Below are positions 48,885-56,967 of a stretch of DNA of 64,000 nucleotides, in pieces; position 1 is the stretch's first letter, and every line of letters starts with the position of its first letter. The position numbers and the translations under genes were made by a program. The stretch is from Hyalangium ruber (GTDB lineage Bacteria; Myxococcota; Myxococcia; Myxococcales; Myxococcaceae), in contig NZ_JAXIVS010000002.1 of assembly GCF_034259325.1 (NCBI RefSeq), forward strand, positions 310,001 through 374,000. Reading direction: 5' to 3'. The notes beneath the pieces are model-generated. The model worked only from the letters and a program-made list of their open reading frames with translations, did not search any database and was not told the origin of the DNA.

Positions 48885-49910
48885 ATGCGGATGGCGGAGC
48901 TCTTCTCCCGAGCGGTGAATCGCGGGGGGGAGGGGTTGCTGTCCCTGACCTTCCAACCGGACGAGCTGTACCGCGTCCCGACGGATGACGGGGCGGCCAT
49001 CGCCCTGGGGCGCTACCACCCGCGGGGGGAACGCCGTTACGCCGAGCCGGTCATCCTCTGCCACGGGCTGGGGGCCAACCGCTTCCACCTGGACTTCGAC
49101 GAGCGCTACAGCATGGCCCGCTACCTGGCGCGGGCGGGCTTCGAGGCCTGGGTGCTGGAGCTGCGCGGCCGAGGGCTGGCGGGCGAGTGCGGAGAGTTCA
49201 CTTTCGATGATCAGGCCGAGCACGACGTGCGCGCCGCGCTGCGCACCGTGCTGTCCACGGGCCCCAAGCAGGTGCTCTGGGTGGGCCACTCCAAGGGAGG
49301 CCTCACGCTGTTCGCCCACCTGGCGCGCAACCCCCAGGCGCCCGTGCGCGCGGCGGCGGCGCTGGGCAGCCCCTTCACCTTCGCGGTGCAGCCGGGCCTG
49401 CGCCACTTCATCGGCCGCATCGAGCCGCTGCTGCGGCTCAAGAGCATCCCCACCCGGCGTATTACGAGCCTCGCCTTCTTCGGCGCGCCGCCGGGGCCGA
49501 TGACCCGGTACATGATCCTCGCCGACAACATGGACCCGGAGGTGATTCGAAAGGCGCTGGCCAACGTGCCGGCGGACATCTCCGGGGGCGTGGGGCGCCA
49601 GTTCGCCCGGTGGATCTCCACCAACGCCTTCACCTCCCATGACGGGAGCTTCGACTACCGGGTGCCGCTGGCCGAGGCGCGCATGCCCTTCCTGCTGCTG
49701 GCCGGCAGCCGAGACTTGCTGGCCCCGCCCATGGCGGTGGCGCGGGCCAAGGAGCACCTGGGCGGGCCGGTGAAGCTCGTCATCGCCGGAAGGGCCCACG
49801 GCTTCGCCGAGGACTACGGGCACGCGGACCTGGTGCTCGGCCGCCGGGCGCCAGACGAAATCTTCCCGCTGGTGGAGACGTTCCTCAGCGCGCACGCGAC
49901 CCGGGCCTGA
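48885..49910 (+). CDS. Alpha/beta hydrolase
   Basis: 341 residues. The oxyanion region is VILCHGLGANRFHLDF, the nucleophile elbow is VGHSKGG (Ser), the acid is likely in LAGSRDLLAPP and the His in AGRAHGFAEDYGH. A lid-like insertion occupies about 165-240. No signal peptide is seen. The fold resembles lipases and esterases of the polyhydroxyalkanoate-synthase-like and monoglyceride-lipase-like groups; the substrate is unknown. ATG at 48885 has GAGG just upstream, and ATG at 48891 is an alternative; the open frame further upstream lacks similarity. Confidence 0.8.
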   Translation: MRMAELFSRAVNRGGEGLLSLTFQPDELYRVPTDDGAAIALGRYHPRGERRYAEPVILCHGLGANRFHLDFDERYSMARYLARAGFEAWVLELRGRGLAGECGEFTFDDQAEHDVRAALRTVLSTGPKQVLWVGHSKGGLTLFAHLARNPQAPVRAAAALGSPFTFAVQPGLRHFIGRIEPLLRLKSIPTRRITSLAFFGAPPGPMTRYMILADNMDPEVIRKALANVPADISGGVGRQFARWISTNAFTSHDGSFDYRVPLAEARMPFLLLAGSRDLLAPPMAVARAKEHLGGPVKLVIAGRAHGFAEDYGHADLVLGRRAPDEIFPLVETFLSAHATRA

Positions 49911-49919
49911 GCCCACCGC

Positions 49920-49948
49920 TTGTTGTCCGGACCCGCTCGCCGTGCTAC
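49920..49948 (+). promoter_or_regulatory. Candidate promoter of the chaperone-pdxA gene group
   Basis: TTGTTG (49920-49925), 17 bases, then TGCTAC (49943-49948). The spacing is ideal and the -35 has the TTG core; the -10 match is modest. Transcription would start about ten bases before the ATG at 49965, giving a very short leader. Confidence 0.3.
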
Positions 49949-49964
49949 CCCGAGCGCCGTCTCC

Positions 49965-50993
49965 ATGCCCGCCCGCCGCCCCTTGCTGCTGCTGCTGCCG
50001 CTGACGCTCGCCGCGTGCGAGCGCGCTCCAGCGCCCGGGCATGCCGTGGTGGACGTGCGGCACACTCCTTATAAGGAGGGCAGCGCCACCCCGGTGGCCC
50101 GCTGGCAGGGGGACGTGTTCACCGCCGAGGCCCTGGAGCAGCGCCTGCTGGAGATGAGCCCCGCGCTGCGCGAGCGCTACCAGACGCCCGCGGCCCGGCG
50201 GGAGTACGTGGAGAGCGTGGCCCGCTTCGAGATGCTGGTCCAGGAGGCGCTCGCGCGCGGGCTGCACGAGGACGCCGAGGTGGTGGCCAGCTTCAAGCGC
50301 GCGCTGGTGAGCCGGCTGATGCGCCAGCAGCTCGAGCAGACCGACATCACCGTCACCGACGCCGAGGTGGCCGAGGCCTACGAGCGCCAGCGCGGAGACT
50401 TCGTGCGGCCGGCCCAGGTGCGCCTCTCCCATGTCTTCCTGGCCGCGCCCCGGACGGACGCCGCGCAGGTGGCCGCCGCGCGCCCCCAGGCCGAGGCGCT
50501 GCTGGCCCAGGCCCGCGCCCTGCCACCGCTGGACTTCGGCGCCTTCGGCAAGCTGGCGCGCGAGCACAGCCAGGAGCCGCGCACCCAGCCGCTGGATGGG
50601 GACATGCGCTTCCTGTCCGACGAGGCGCTCGCGCGCGCCTACGGGCCCGAGCTGCTCGAGGCGGTGCGGGGCCTCACCGAGTCCGGCACGGTGGCGGGTC
50701 CGGTGCAGACCGAGGCTGGCTTCCACATCCTCAAGCTCCAGGGGCGGCAGCCCGCGGTGAACCTCTCACTGGAGGATATGCGCGAGCAGCTCACCCAGCG
50801 GCTGCGCAACGAGAAGCAGACGCGGGCCTGGGCGGACTTCCTGGAGTCCGTGGCCCGCCGCCAGCAGCTCACACTCGACGAGGCGGCGCTCGGCCGGGTG
50901 TCCGTGGACCTGCAGGCGCCCATGCGCGCGCCCTCGGGGCCGATGCCGGGGACGGTGCCGGCCCCCTACTCTCCGGGCGGAGGCACGCCATGA
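49965..50993 (+). CDS. Peptidyl-prolyl isomerase lipoprotein (parvulin/SurA-like)
   Basis: 342 residues. The signal LLLLLPLTLAAC gives a lipidated N-terminal Cys. A helical SurA_N-like region (about 55-150) precedes a parvulin (rotamase) domain near 155-265: VRLSHVFLAA, FGAFGKLAREHSQEP, DGDMRFLSDE, TVAGPVQTEAGFHILKLQGR. The start of the parvulin fold and the closing GFHIL strand are well kept. It is a periplasmic or outer-membrane folding factor. The stop overlaps the ATG of an in-frame extension of the next gene, so these genes are closely linked. Confidence 0.83.
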   Translation: MPARRPLLLLLPLTLAACERAPAPGHAVVDVRHTPYKEGSATPVARWQGDVFTAEALEQRLLEMSPALRERYQTPAARREYVESVARFEMLVQEALARGLHEDAEVVASFKRALVSRLMRQQLEQTDITVTDAEVAEAYERQRGDFVRPAQVRLSHVFLAAPRTDAAQVAAARPQAEALLAQARALPPLDFGAFGKLAREHSQEPRTQPLDGDMRFLSDEALARAYGPELLEAVRGLTESGTVAGPVQTEAGFHILKLQGRQPAVNLSLEDMREQLTQRLRNEKQTRAWADFLESVARRQQLTLDEAALGRVSVDLQAPMRAPSGPMPGTVPAPYSPGGGTP

Positions 50994-51067
50994 CGGCCCG
51001 CCTGCCCACCGAGAGAGCCGCTTCCCCCGTTGCCCTTCCGCCGCGTCCTTCGTACAGGAAAGCCTGC

Positions 51068-52051
51068 ATGCGCCTCTTCCCGACCCGCTCCTGTCTGCTC
51101 GCGCTGGCCCTGACGCTGGGGGCCGTGGGGTGTACGAAGCCCCCTCAGCAGGAGCCGGACGCCAACGTGGTGGCCACGGTGAACGGCGAGGTGCTGAGCC
51201 GGGCCGAGTTCGAGCAGGAGCTGGGGCGCGAGCTGGCCTCCGCCGAGGCCCCGGAGCGCACCCCCGAGGAGGTGGAGCCCTACAAGCGCGCCCTGCTGGA
51301 CACGCTGGTGAAGCGCATGCTGCTCCTCCAGGAGGCCAAGCAGCACAACCTCGCCGTCACCCCCGAGGAGGTGGACCGGCGGATGCTGCGGCTGTCGGGG
51401 GACTACCCCACCGACAACTTCAGCGACGTGCTGACGCAGGGGCAGCTCTCGCTGGCGGAGCTGCGCGCCCGGGAGTCCCAGCGGCTGCTCATCGAGAAGC
51501 TGTTCGCCAACCACGTGTACTCGCGCGTGGCCGTCACGGAGGAGGAGCTGCGCGCCTACTATGCGGCCCATGAGACGGAGTTCAACGAGCCCGAGCAGGT
51601 CCACGCCGCGCAAATCGTGGTGAAGGACATGGACGAGGCCCGGCGGGTGCAGGCGCAGCTCCGGGCGGGCAAGAAGTTCGCGGACCTGGCGCGCCGCTAC
51701 TCGCTGAGCGCGGACGCGAAGGTGGGCGGGGACCTGGGCTTCTTCCCGCGCGGGCAGATGCCGCCGGCGTTCGACGCGGTGGTGTTCGCCATGCGCCCCG
51801 GGCAGGTGTCGGACGTGGTGTCCACCGAGTACGGCTACCACCTGTTCCGGGTCATCGAGTTCAAGGCCGCGCGCAAGAAGGACTTCACCGAGGTGCGCTC
51901 GCAGGTGGAGGGGCGGATCGTGAAGCTCAAGCAGGCCGAGGCGCAAGAGAGCTTCGAGAAGGAATTGCAGGCCAAGGCGAAGATCTGGGTGAACGAGCCC
52001 ACGCTGCAGGCCATCCGCGGGCGGCCGGCGCCGCGCGCGGCATCGAAATAG
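51068..52051 (+). CDS. Peptidyl-prolyl isomerase lipoprotein (parvulin/SurA-like)
   Basis: 327 residues. Lipoprotein signal LLALALTLGAVGC, SurA_N-like helical region (VVATVNGEVLSRAEFEQEL, VKRMLLLQEAKQHNL), and a parvulin domain (VHAAQIVVKDMDEARRV, FADLARRYSLSADAKVGGD, LGFFPRGQMPPAFDAVVF, YGYHLFRVIEF). ATG at 51068 has AGGAAAG seven bases upstream and begins the signal; a longer start at 50990 would add 26 non-signal residues. It is the second of three such genes and presumably works on outer-membrane or secreted proteins. Confidence 0.86.
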   Translation: MRLFPTRSCLLALALTLGAVGCTKPPQQEPDANVVATVNGEVLSRAEFEQELGRELASAEAPERTPEEVEPYKRALLDTLVKRMLLLQEAKQHNLAVTPEEVDRRMLRLSGDYPTDNFSDVLTQGQLSLAELRARESQRLLIEKLFANHVYSRVAVTEEELRAYYAAHETEFNEPEQVHAAQIVVKDMDEARRVQAQLRAGKKFADLARRYSLSADAKVGGDLGFFPRGQMPPAFDAVVFAMRPGQVSDVVSTEYGYHLFRVIEFKAARKKDFTEVRSQVEGRIVKLKQAEAQESFEKELQAKAKIWVNEPTLQAIRGRPAPRAASK

Positions 52052-52066
52052 AGAACGAGGGACGAG

Positions 52067-53035
52067 ATGAAGACGAAGCTGGGAGTCATCGCGGCGGTCG
52101 TGCTCGTGTGGAGCGGCGTGGCGCGCGCGGAGATGGTGGACAAGGTGGCCGCGGTGGTGAACCGCGACATCATCGCCCTGTCCGAGGTGCAGCAGCGCGC
52201 GGCGCCGGAGCTGGCGCGGGTGGCCAACGAGCGGGACGCGAAGCGGCGCGCGGACCAACGGGCGCAGATCCTCAAGCAGGCGCTGGATGTGCTCATCGCC
52301 GACAAGCTCATCGAGGCGGAGATCCGCGAGCTGGGGCTCTCGGTGACGTCGGCGGAAGTCGAAGAGGCGATGAAGGACGTGCAGAAGCAGAACGGGGTGA
52401 CGGACGCGACCCAGTTCGCCGAGCTGCTGTCGCGCGAGGGCTACACGCTCAAGAGCTACCGCGAGTTCCTGGGCAAGCAGATCGCCCGCGGCCGGCTGAT
52501 GCAGATGAAGGTGTCCTCGAAGATCAAGGTGTCCGAGGAGGACCTGAAGGCCGCCTATGCGCAGTACTCGAAGGTCGAGGGCGATGAGTACGAGGTCCAC
52601 GCGCGCCACATCCTGGTGACGGTGGACCCGAAGGCGACGCCGGAGCAGGTGGAGGAGGGGCGCAAGAAGGCGGAGGCGATTGCCGCGGAGGCGCGTCGTC
52701 CGGGCATGGACTTCTCGTCGCTGGCGAAGGCGCGCAGCGAGGGCCCGAGCGCGGCGGATGGCGGCGACCTGGGCTTCTTCAAGCGCGGGGTGATGGTGCC
52801 GGCGTTCGAGAAGGCGGCGTTCGCGCTGAAGACGGGCGAGGTGAGCGAGCCCATCCGCACCAACTTCGGCTGGCACGTGCTGAAGGTGGAGGAGCGGCGC
52901 GCGGTGGGTGTCACCCCCTATGAGGAGATGCGCGGCAAGCTGGAGGCGGAGCTGCGGCAGCAGAAGACGGAGAAGTTCGTCGACCAGTACGTGCAGGAGC
53001 TGCGCAAGAAGGCCGTCATCGAAGTGAAGATCTGA
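52067..53035 (+). CDS. SurA-like periplasmic chaperone/peptidyl-prolyl isomerase
   Basis: 322 residues with a cleavable signal (LGVIAAVVLVWSGVARA) and SurA_N domain opening MVDKVAAVVNRDIIALSEV, the closest in the group to classical SurA. One parvulin domain follows (VHARHILVTVDPKATP, FSSLAKARSEGPSAADGGD, LGFFKRGVMVPAFEKAAF, FGWHVLKVEERR). E. coli SurA has two parvulin domains; this protein has one. It is followed 29 bases later by pdxA, as surA is followed by pdxA in enterobacteria, which supports the assignment. Confidence 0.86.
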   Translation: MKTKLGVIAAVVLVWSGVARAEMVDKVAAVVNRDIIALSEVQQRAAPELARVANERDAKRRADQRAQILKQALDVLIADKLIEAEIRELGLSVTSAEVEEAMKDVQKQNGVTDATQFAELLSREGYTLKSYREFLGKQIARGRLMQMKVSSKIKVSEEDLKAAYAQYSKVEGDEYEVHARHILVTVDPKATPEQVEEGRKKAEAIAAEARRPGMDFSSLAKARSEGPSAADGGDLGFFKRGVMVPAFEKAAFALKTGEVSEPIRTNFGWHVLKVEERRAVGVTPYEEMRGKLEAELRQQKTEKFVDQYVQELRKKAVIEVKI

Positions 53036-53064
53036 GGGCCCAGCGCCCCGTGAGGAGTTCATCC

Positions 53065-54069
53065 ATGCGGCTCCCCATCGTGGGCATCTCCCTGGGGGAT
53101 GTGTCGGGCATCGGCCCGGAGGTGACTGCTGGAGCGCTCGCGCTCCCGCGAGTCCGCCGGGCGCTGGTGCCGGTGGTGTTCGGCGATGGGCCGACGCTGG
53201 AGCGCTTCCCCCTCTTCCGAAAGTACGCGCGCGCCACGCCGGAGACGCTGGGCCGGGTAACCGGGCCCACGGTGTGCGCAGTGACGGCGCTGGCCGAGAA
53301 GGAGCGCGTGCCCGGCAAGCCCACGCGGGAGGGTGGCCGGGCGCAGTACGCCTATGTCATGGCGGCCATCGCGGCGGCGCGCGCGGGGCACGTGGACGCG
53401 CTGTGTACGGCGCCGGTGTCCAAGGAGCAGATCTCCCGCGCGGGCATTCCGTTCATGGGGCACACGGAGGTGCTCGCCGAGGCGTTCGGCGCCGAGGTGA
53501 TGATGCTGATGGACGGGCCCCGGGTGCGCATCGCGCTGGCCACCAACCACGTGCCCCTGTCCGCGCTGCCGAAGCTGCTCACGGTGGAGAAGCTCACCGA
53601 GCAGCTCCGGCTGATGTCCCGCGAGCTGGCGCCGGTGGTGGGGCGCCGCCCGCGCATCGCCGTGCTGGGGCTCAACCCGCACGCGGGCGAGGGCGGGCTG
53701 CTGGGACGCGAGGAGGTGGAGATCATCTCCCCGGCCATCCGCAAGGCTCGCGCGGCGAAGGTGGATGCGCACGGACCGGTGCCGGCGGACGGGCTCTTCG
53801 CGCGACCGGATGCCATCGGCTACGACGCGGTGCTGGCGATGTACCACGACCAGGGGCTCATCCCGGCCAAGGCGCTGGACTTCGAGCGCACGGTGAACGT
53901 GACGCTGGGGCTGCCGGTGCCGCGCACCTCGCCGGACCACGGCACCGCGTACGCGCTGGCGGGCACGGGCAAGGCGAGCCGCGTGCCCATGGTGGAGGCC
54001 CTGCTCAAAGCGGCACTGCTCGCCTCAAGTGCTCGACGAGGTCCTCCCCGTCGCGCTCCGGGTCGATGA
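53065..54069 (+). CDS. pdxA: 4-hydroxythreonine-4-phosphate dehydrogenase
   Basis: 334 residues. PdxA family motifs: VGISLGDVSGIGPEV at the N-terminus, TAPVSKEQISRAGIPFMGHTE with metal and substrate residues, LNPHAGEGGLLGREE, and YDAVLAMYHDQGLIPAK followed by GLPVPRTSPDHGTAY. It is an NAD-dependent enzyme of pyridoxal 5'-phosphate synthesis. ATG at 53065 has GAGGAG eight bases upstream; GTG at 53050 is in frame but less likely. Its last 65 bases overlap the convergent [2Fe-2S] protein gene. Confidence 0.92.
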   Translation: MRLPIVGISLGDVSGIGPEVTAGALALPRVRRALVPVVFGDGPTLERFPLFRKYARATPETLGRVTGPTVCAVTALAEKERVPGKPTREGGRAQYAYVMAAIAAARAGHVDALCTAPVSKEQISRAGIPFMGHTEVLAEAFGAEVMMLMDGPRVRIALATNHVPLSALPKLLTVEKLTEQLRLMSRELAPVVGRRPRIAVLGLNPHAGEGGLLGREEVEIISPAIRKARAAKVDAHGPVPADGLFARPDAIGYDAVLAMYHDQGLIPAKALDFERTVNVTLGLPVPRTSPDHGTAYALAGTGKASRVPMVEALLKAALLASSARRGPPRRAPGR

Positions 54070-54307
54070 GCGTCACGTGCGTGTCGTCGAGCGCCTCTTC
54101 TCGACGCACCATCACGCTGACGAGTCCCACGGGGCAGTAGCCCAGACACCCCGTGGGCCCCAGGCGCGTGCGCTCCCGCAGCCCGTGCGCGGCCAAAGTC
54201 TCGCGGATGCGGCGCGGCAGATCGATGCCCCCAGCCTCCGTCCGCAGCCGGAGGAGGCAGCGGTGGCAGAACTTGAGCTGTATGTCCCCGGAGGCCGGTT
54301 CACTCAT
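54005..54307 (-). CDS. Thioredoxin-like [2Fe-2S] ferredoxin domain protein
   Basis: 100 residues. Cysteines at 14 and 17 (FCHRC) and at 54 and 58 (GPTGCLGYCPVG) match the ligand pattern of thioredoxin-like [2Fe-2S] proteins, similar to the NuoE C-terminal region and CbiX-type small ferredoxins. It is probably a cytoplasmic electron carrier or sensor; the partner is unknown. ATG at 54307 has AGGT upstream. It converges on and overlaps pdxA by 65 bases, which encode its C-terminal helix. Confidence 0.77.
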   Translation of the reverse strand: MSEPASGDIQLKFCHRCLLRLRTEAGGIDLPRRIRETLAAHGLRERTRLGPTGCLGYCPVGLVSVMVRREEALDDTHVTLIDPERDGEDLVEHLRRAVPL

Positions 54308-54372
54308 ACGTGACCTGGGTTCAACCCCAGGTCAGCGGGAACATATCCAGTGTGAGGCAGGCAGCCAGCCAA

Positions 54373-54406
54373 ACCCTCACCCGGCCCCTCTCCCACGGGG
54401 AGAGGG
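54373..54406. repeat. Intergenic hairpin repeat, copy 2
   Basis: CCCTCACCC followed by a perfect 9-bp stem, CCCTCTCCC (54386-54394) / GGGAGAGGG (54398-54406), with loop ACG. It shares its plan with the element at 20319-20361. The hairpin begins three bases after the stop codon of the minus-strand AgmX-like gene, so it may also serve as that gene's terminator. Confidence 0.6.
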
Positions 54407-54409
54407 AGG

Positions 54410-55852
54410 TCAGAAGGTGAAGGGGAAGCGGACCGGCTCCTGCTGCTGCACGCGGTGCTTCGGGAACTTCCAGCCGCGCACCAGTCCCTCGAGGCACGTC
54501 GCCAGCGGGGTGCCACGCAGGGCCGAGGTCTCCATCATCGTCCCGTAGGTGGAGCCGTCCGCGTGGACGAACCACCGCATCACGAACTTGCCTCCGCTGC
54601 CCTCGGGCACCGAGTCCTTGAAGCGCCGGAGGCACGAGACGATGGCCGGCTGATTGGCCACCACCACCTGCTGGATGTCCTGCGGCGTGAGCTTCTCCGG
54701 GAGGTTCACGCCAGGCGCTGGCGGGATGTAGACCGCCTTCGGTCCCTTTGACTCCGGCGCGTGGGCGGGCGCGTCATCCGTGAAGCCCAGCTCCCGCGCG
54801 AACTCCTCATCGTATTCCGAGTACCCGTCCTTCTTGCGCGGGGCCGGCGACGCGGGAGTGGCCTTCGCCACCGCGACTGGAGCTGGCGCCGGCTGCTGCT
54901 GCGCGATGAAGGGCGGCTCCTCCTCCGCCTCCGCGAGGGACGGATCCTCGATGAGACGACGAGGCTGCGGCCTCGGCTCGGCGGGTACCCTGCGGGCCTG
55001 CACGGGCTCACGCGGCGCGACGGGCTCCGCCTTCACGCTCGCGGGCTCGGGCTCCGAGGTCCGCGCCACCTCCGCGGGAGGGATGCTCACGGGCACCTCC
55101 GGCACGATGACGGGCGGCGCGGACACCTGCGGGGCAAGCTCCTGCCCAGGCACCACGGGGCCCGGAAGCGCTCCCGCGGAGACCCCCACCACGCCCTGAG
55201 CGCTCTCGCTCCAGTCCACCAGCGTCGGCTCCGACTGGCGCGGGAGTGGCGAGTTCTCCACGAAGAGAACGGACTCGGGGGCAGGCGCGACCGGTACGGG
55301 CGTCACCTCCGCACGCTCGGTCAGCGAGGAGGGAGACATCCACAGCAGACCCGCCGCGAGTACACCGACGACCCCCGCGCCGACCAAGGCCCCCGCGACG
55401 AGCCACCGCGAGCGGTGGACAGGCTCGGGCGCCACGGCCACAGGCGCCATGGGCGGGCTCCACGGCTGCTCCGGGAGCGGCATCATCGCCAGCCCGGGCA
55501 GAGTCGCCTGGGGCACGGGCGACGCGACAGGAGCGGCAGCGCTCACCACCGGCGACGGCTTGGGCTTCAGGTGCTCCGGAACCAGACAGTCGCCGCTCTC
55601 GAGGTCCTTCGAGTTCTCCGCGGGCTCCTCTGGAGCGGGGAGCGTGCGCAGCCACTGCTCCTCTTCGGCCGCCAGCGCGAGCACGCCATGGAGGAGCTCC
55701 GCAGGCTTTTCCACCGTCGCGGGCTTCACCTCCGTCGCGGGCTGGATGAACAGCTCGCGGTCCAGGTAGGCATCCAAGTCTGTGTCGAGCGCGTCATGCA
55801 CATCCGGTTGGACACCGGAGACCGGCTCGAGATTCCACGCTGTCTCTTCCAT
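54410..55852 (-). CDS. AgmX/PglI-type C-terminal domain protein
   Basis: 480 residues. An acidic N-terminal cytoplasmic region (1-140) is followed by one transmembrane helix (WLVAGALVGAGVVGVLAAGLLWM), a long Pro/Ala/Glu-rich periplasmic linker (165-380), and the C-terminal domain with LTPQDIQQVVVANQPAIVSCLRRF, FVMRWFVHADGSTYG and a final VRGWKFPKHRVQQQEPVRFPFTF region. This tail resembles the TonB-like C-terminal domain of AgmX/PglI proteins of myxobacteria, in which a paired Cys pattern is usual. The linker would span the periplasm. ATG at 55852 has GGGGAG four bases upstream. Gliding or energy-coupling roles are known for relatives only. Confidence 0.72.
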   Translation of the reverse strand: MEETAWNLEPVSGVQPDVHDALDTDLDAYLDRELFIQPATEVKPATVEKPAELLHGVLALAAEEEQWLRTLPAPEEPAENSKDLESGDCLVPEHLKPKPSPVVSAAAPVASPVPQATLPGLAMMPLPEQPWSPPMAPVAVAPEPVHRSRWLVAGALVGAGVVGVLAAGLLWMSPSSLTERAEVTPVPVAPAPESVLFVENSPLPRQSEPTLVDWSESAQGVVGVSAGALPGPVVPGQELAPQVSAPPVIVPEVPVSIPPAEVARTSEPEPASVKAEPVAPREPVQARRVPAEPRPQPRRLIEDPSLAEAEEEPPFIAQQQPAPAPVAVAKATPASPAPRKKDGYSEYDEEFARELGFTDDAPAHAPESKGPKAVYIPPAPGVNLPEKLTPQDIQQVVVANQPAIVSCLRRFKDSVPEGSGGKFVMRWFVHADGSTYGTMMETSALRGTPLATCLEGLVRGWKFPKHRVQQQEPVRFPFTF

Positions 55853-56124
55853 ACCGCTCCCCCCACACGCCCCACACAGCCCCGACCCAATCCGGGCGTT
55901 AAAAGTAAGGACGGCTGGAAAGCGCGCCACCTGAGTGTTCACCCCTGCGCAGCACTTCCTTCCGCTACTCACCAACACCGCAAAGAAGCGTTCGGTGTCG
56001 CGTGGGTGGGATGCGCGGCTTCACCCTGGAGGGAGACGATGATGACGTGCCGGAGACACGGAATAGCGCCGCACTTCCCAGGACTACTGAAGCCCATGCC
56101 AGAATTTCTTGTCCCGGAGGGCTC

Positions 56125-56283
56125 ATGCGTTGGGTTGCCACTCTGCTGGCCGTCTTGTGGAGCCTGAGCGCCAAGGCTCAAGAGTCGAAGCTCGAACTGG
56201 CCCAGGTGGCCTGTACGAACACCCATGAATGCTGCCTGCTCCGTAACCCGGGCATGCTCGTGAAGCTTCTCCCGGGCGAATAG
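56125..56283 (+). CDS. Signal-peptide ORF ending in an in-frame amber codon
   Basis: 52 residues: signal peptide (MRWVATLLAVLWSLSAKAQ), then a Cys-rich mature part with ACTNTHECCLLRNPG. GGAGG lies five bases upstream, so translation starts here. It ends TAG at 56281-56283. After two further codons the same reading frame continues from ATG at 56290 for 219 codons. The two together would make one secreted protein of about 274 residues, so this may be the 5' half of a gene split by a nonsense mutation. Base composition is lower in G/C than its neighbours. No family recognised. Confidence 0.55.
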   Translation: MRWVATLLAVLWSLSAKAQESKLELAQVACTNTHECCLLRNPGMLVKLLPGE

Positions 56284-56289
56284 ACAGCG

Positions 56290-56949
56290 ATGGAAGATCC
56301 CTTCACGGCACAGATGCTGCTCCCAGATCTCCCTAATGATGAACCCTGGTTTGAACTGAAGTTCCATCTCCAGGAACTGCATGGGGATTCGCGCGACACC
56401 CTTCAGAAACTCCAGGAGCTGAAGCCGCTACTGGGTATCCGGGGCGAATCCCATCAGCTCCATGAAGAGCTCTTCACTCTCTATGGAGCAGTCCACCACC
56501 ATGCCAAGGACCATGCTCGACGTGCCATGGAACTGGCTGGCCACCTGCTCACCCGCACACCGGAGAGCGTTCCGGAATGGAAACCCGGCGCTGAAGGCAC
56601 CGCGAACTTCGACATCCCCTCCGAGGTCAGCGCCTGTACCTCGCTCGAAGATTCCCGGACCCAGCTGGCCTTTCACATGAACGCGCTGTTTGCCTCCGTG
56701 GACAGGGCACACCATTCGGTTCTTCGAGCCGCAGGCGCACGCGGCTCGATGCGCCAGGTGCTGGAGGCGGTACATGCGGAAGCCAGCGCCGCCTTCGCAT
56801 CGCTCCATGACGATGCGCTGCCTCACGCCCGCGACGCCTATTGCTGGTCCGAGCAGCATTGGCGTCTCGCCGATCCTGAAGCTGCCGCTGCTCACGACCA
56901 ACGCTCGGCGGAGATTGACGCTGAACTCGCTGCCTTGGAGAAGGAGTAG
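56290..56949 (+). CDS. Unknown protein continuing the frame of the signal-peptide ORF
   Basis: 219 residues, mainly helical, His-rich near LFTLYGAVHHHAKDHARRAMEL, with a C-terminal acidic helix (SAEIDAELAALEKE). There is no convincing Shine-Dalgarno before ATG 56290, and the frame is the same as that of the ORF ending in TAG at 56283. Either it is reached by translational coupling or readthrough, or it is the remnant of a longer secreted protein. G/C content is clearly below that of neighbouring genes, which suggests recent acquisition. I do not recognise the family. Confidence 0.5.
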   Translation: MEDPFTAQMLLPDLPNDEPWFELKFHLQELHGDSRDTLQKLQELKPLLGIRGESHQLHEELFTLYGAVHHHAKDHARRAMELAGHLLTRTPESVPEWKPGAEGTANFDIPSEVSACTSLEDSRTQLAFHMNALFASVDRAHHSVLRAAGARGSMRQVLEAVHAEASAAFASLHDDALPHARDAYCWSEQHWRLADPEAAAAHDQRSAEIDAELAALEKE

Positions 56950-56967
56950 CCCCGTGGACCCCCGGGA

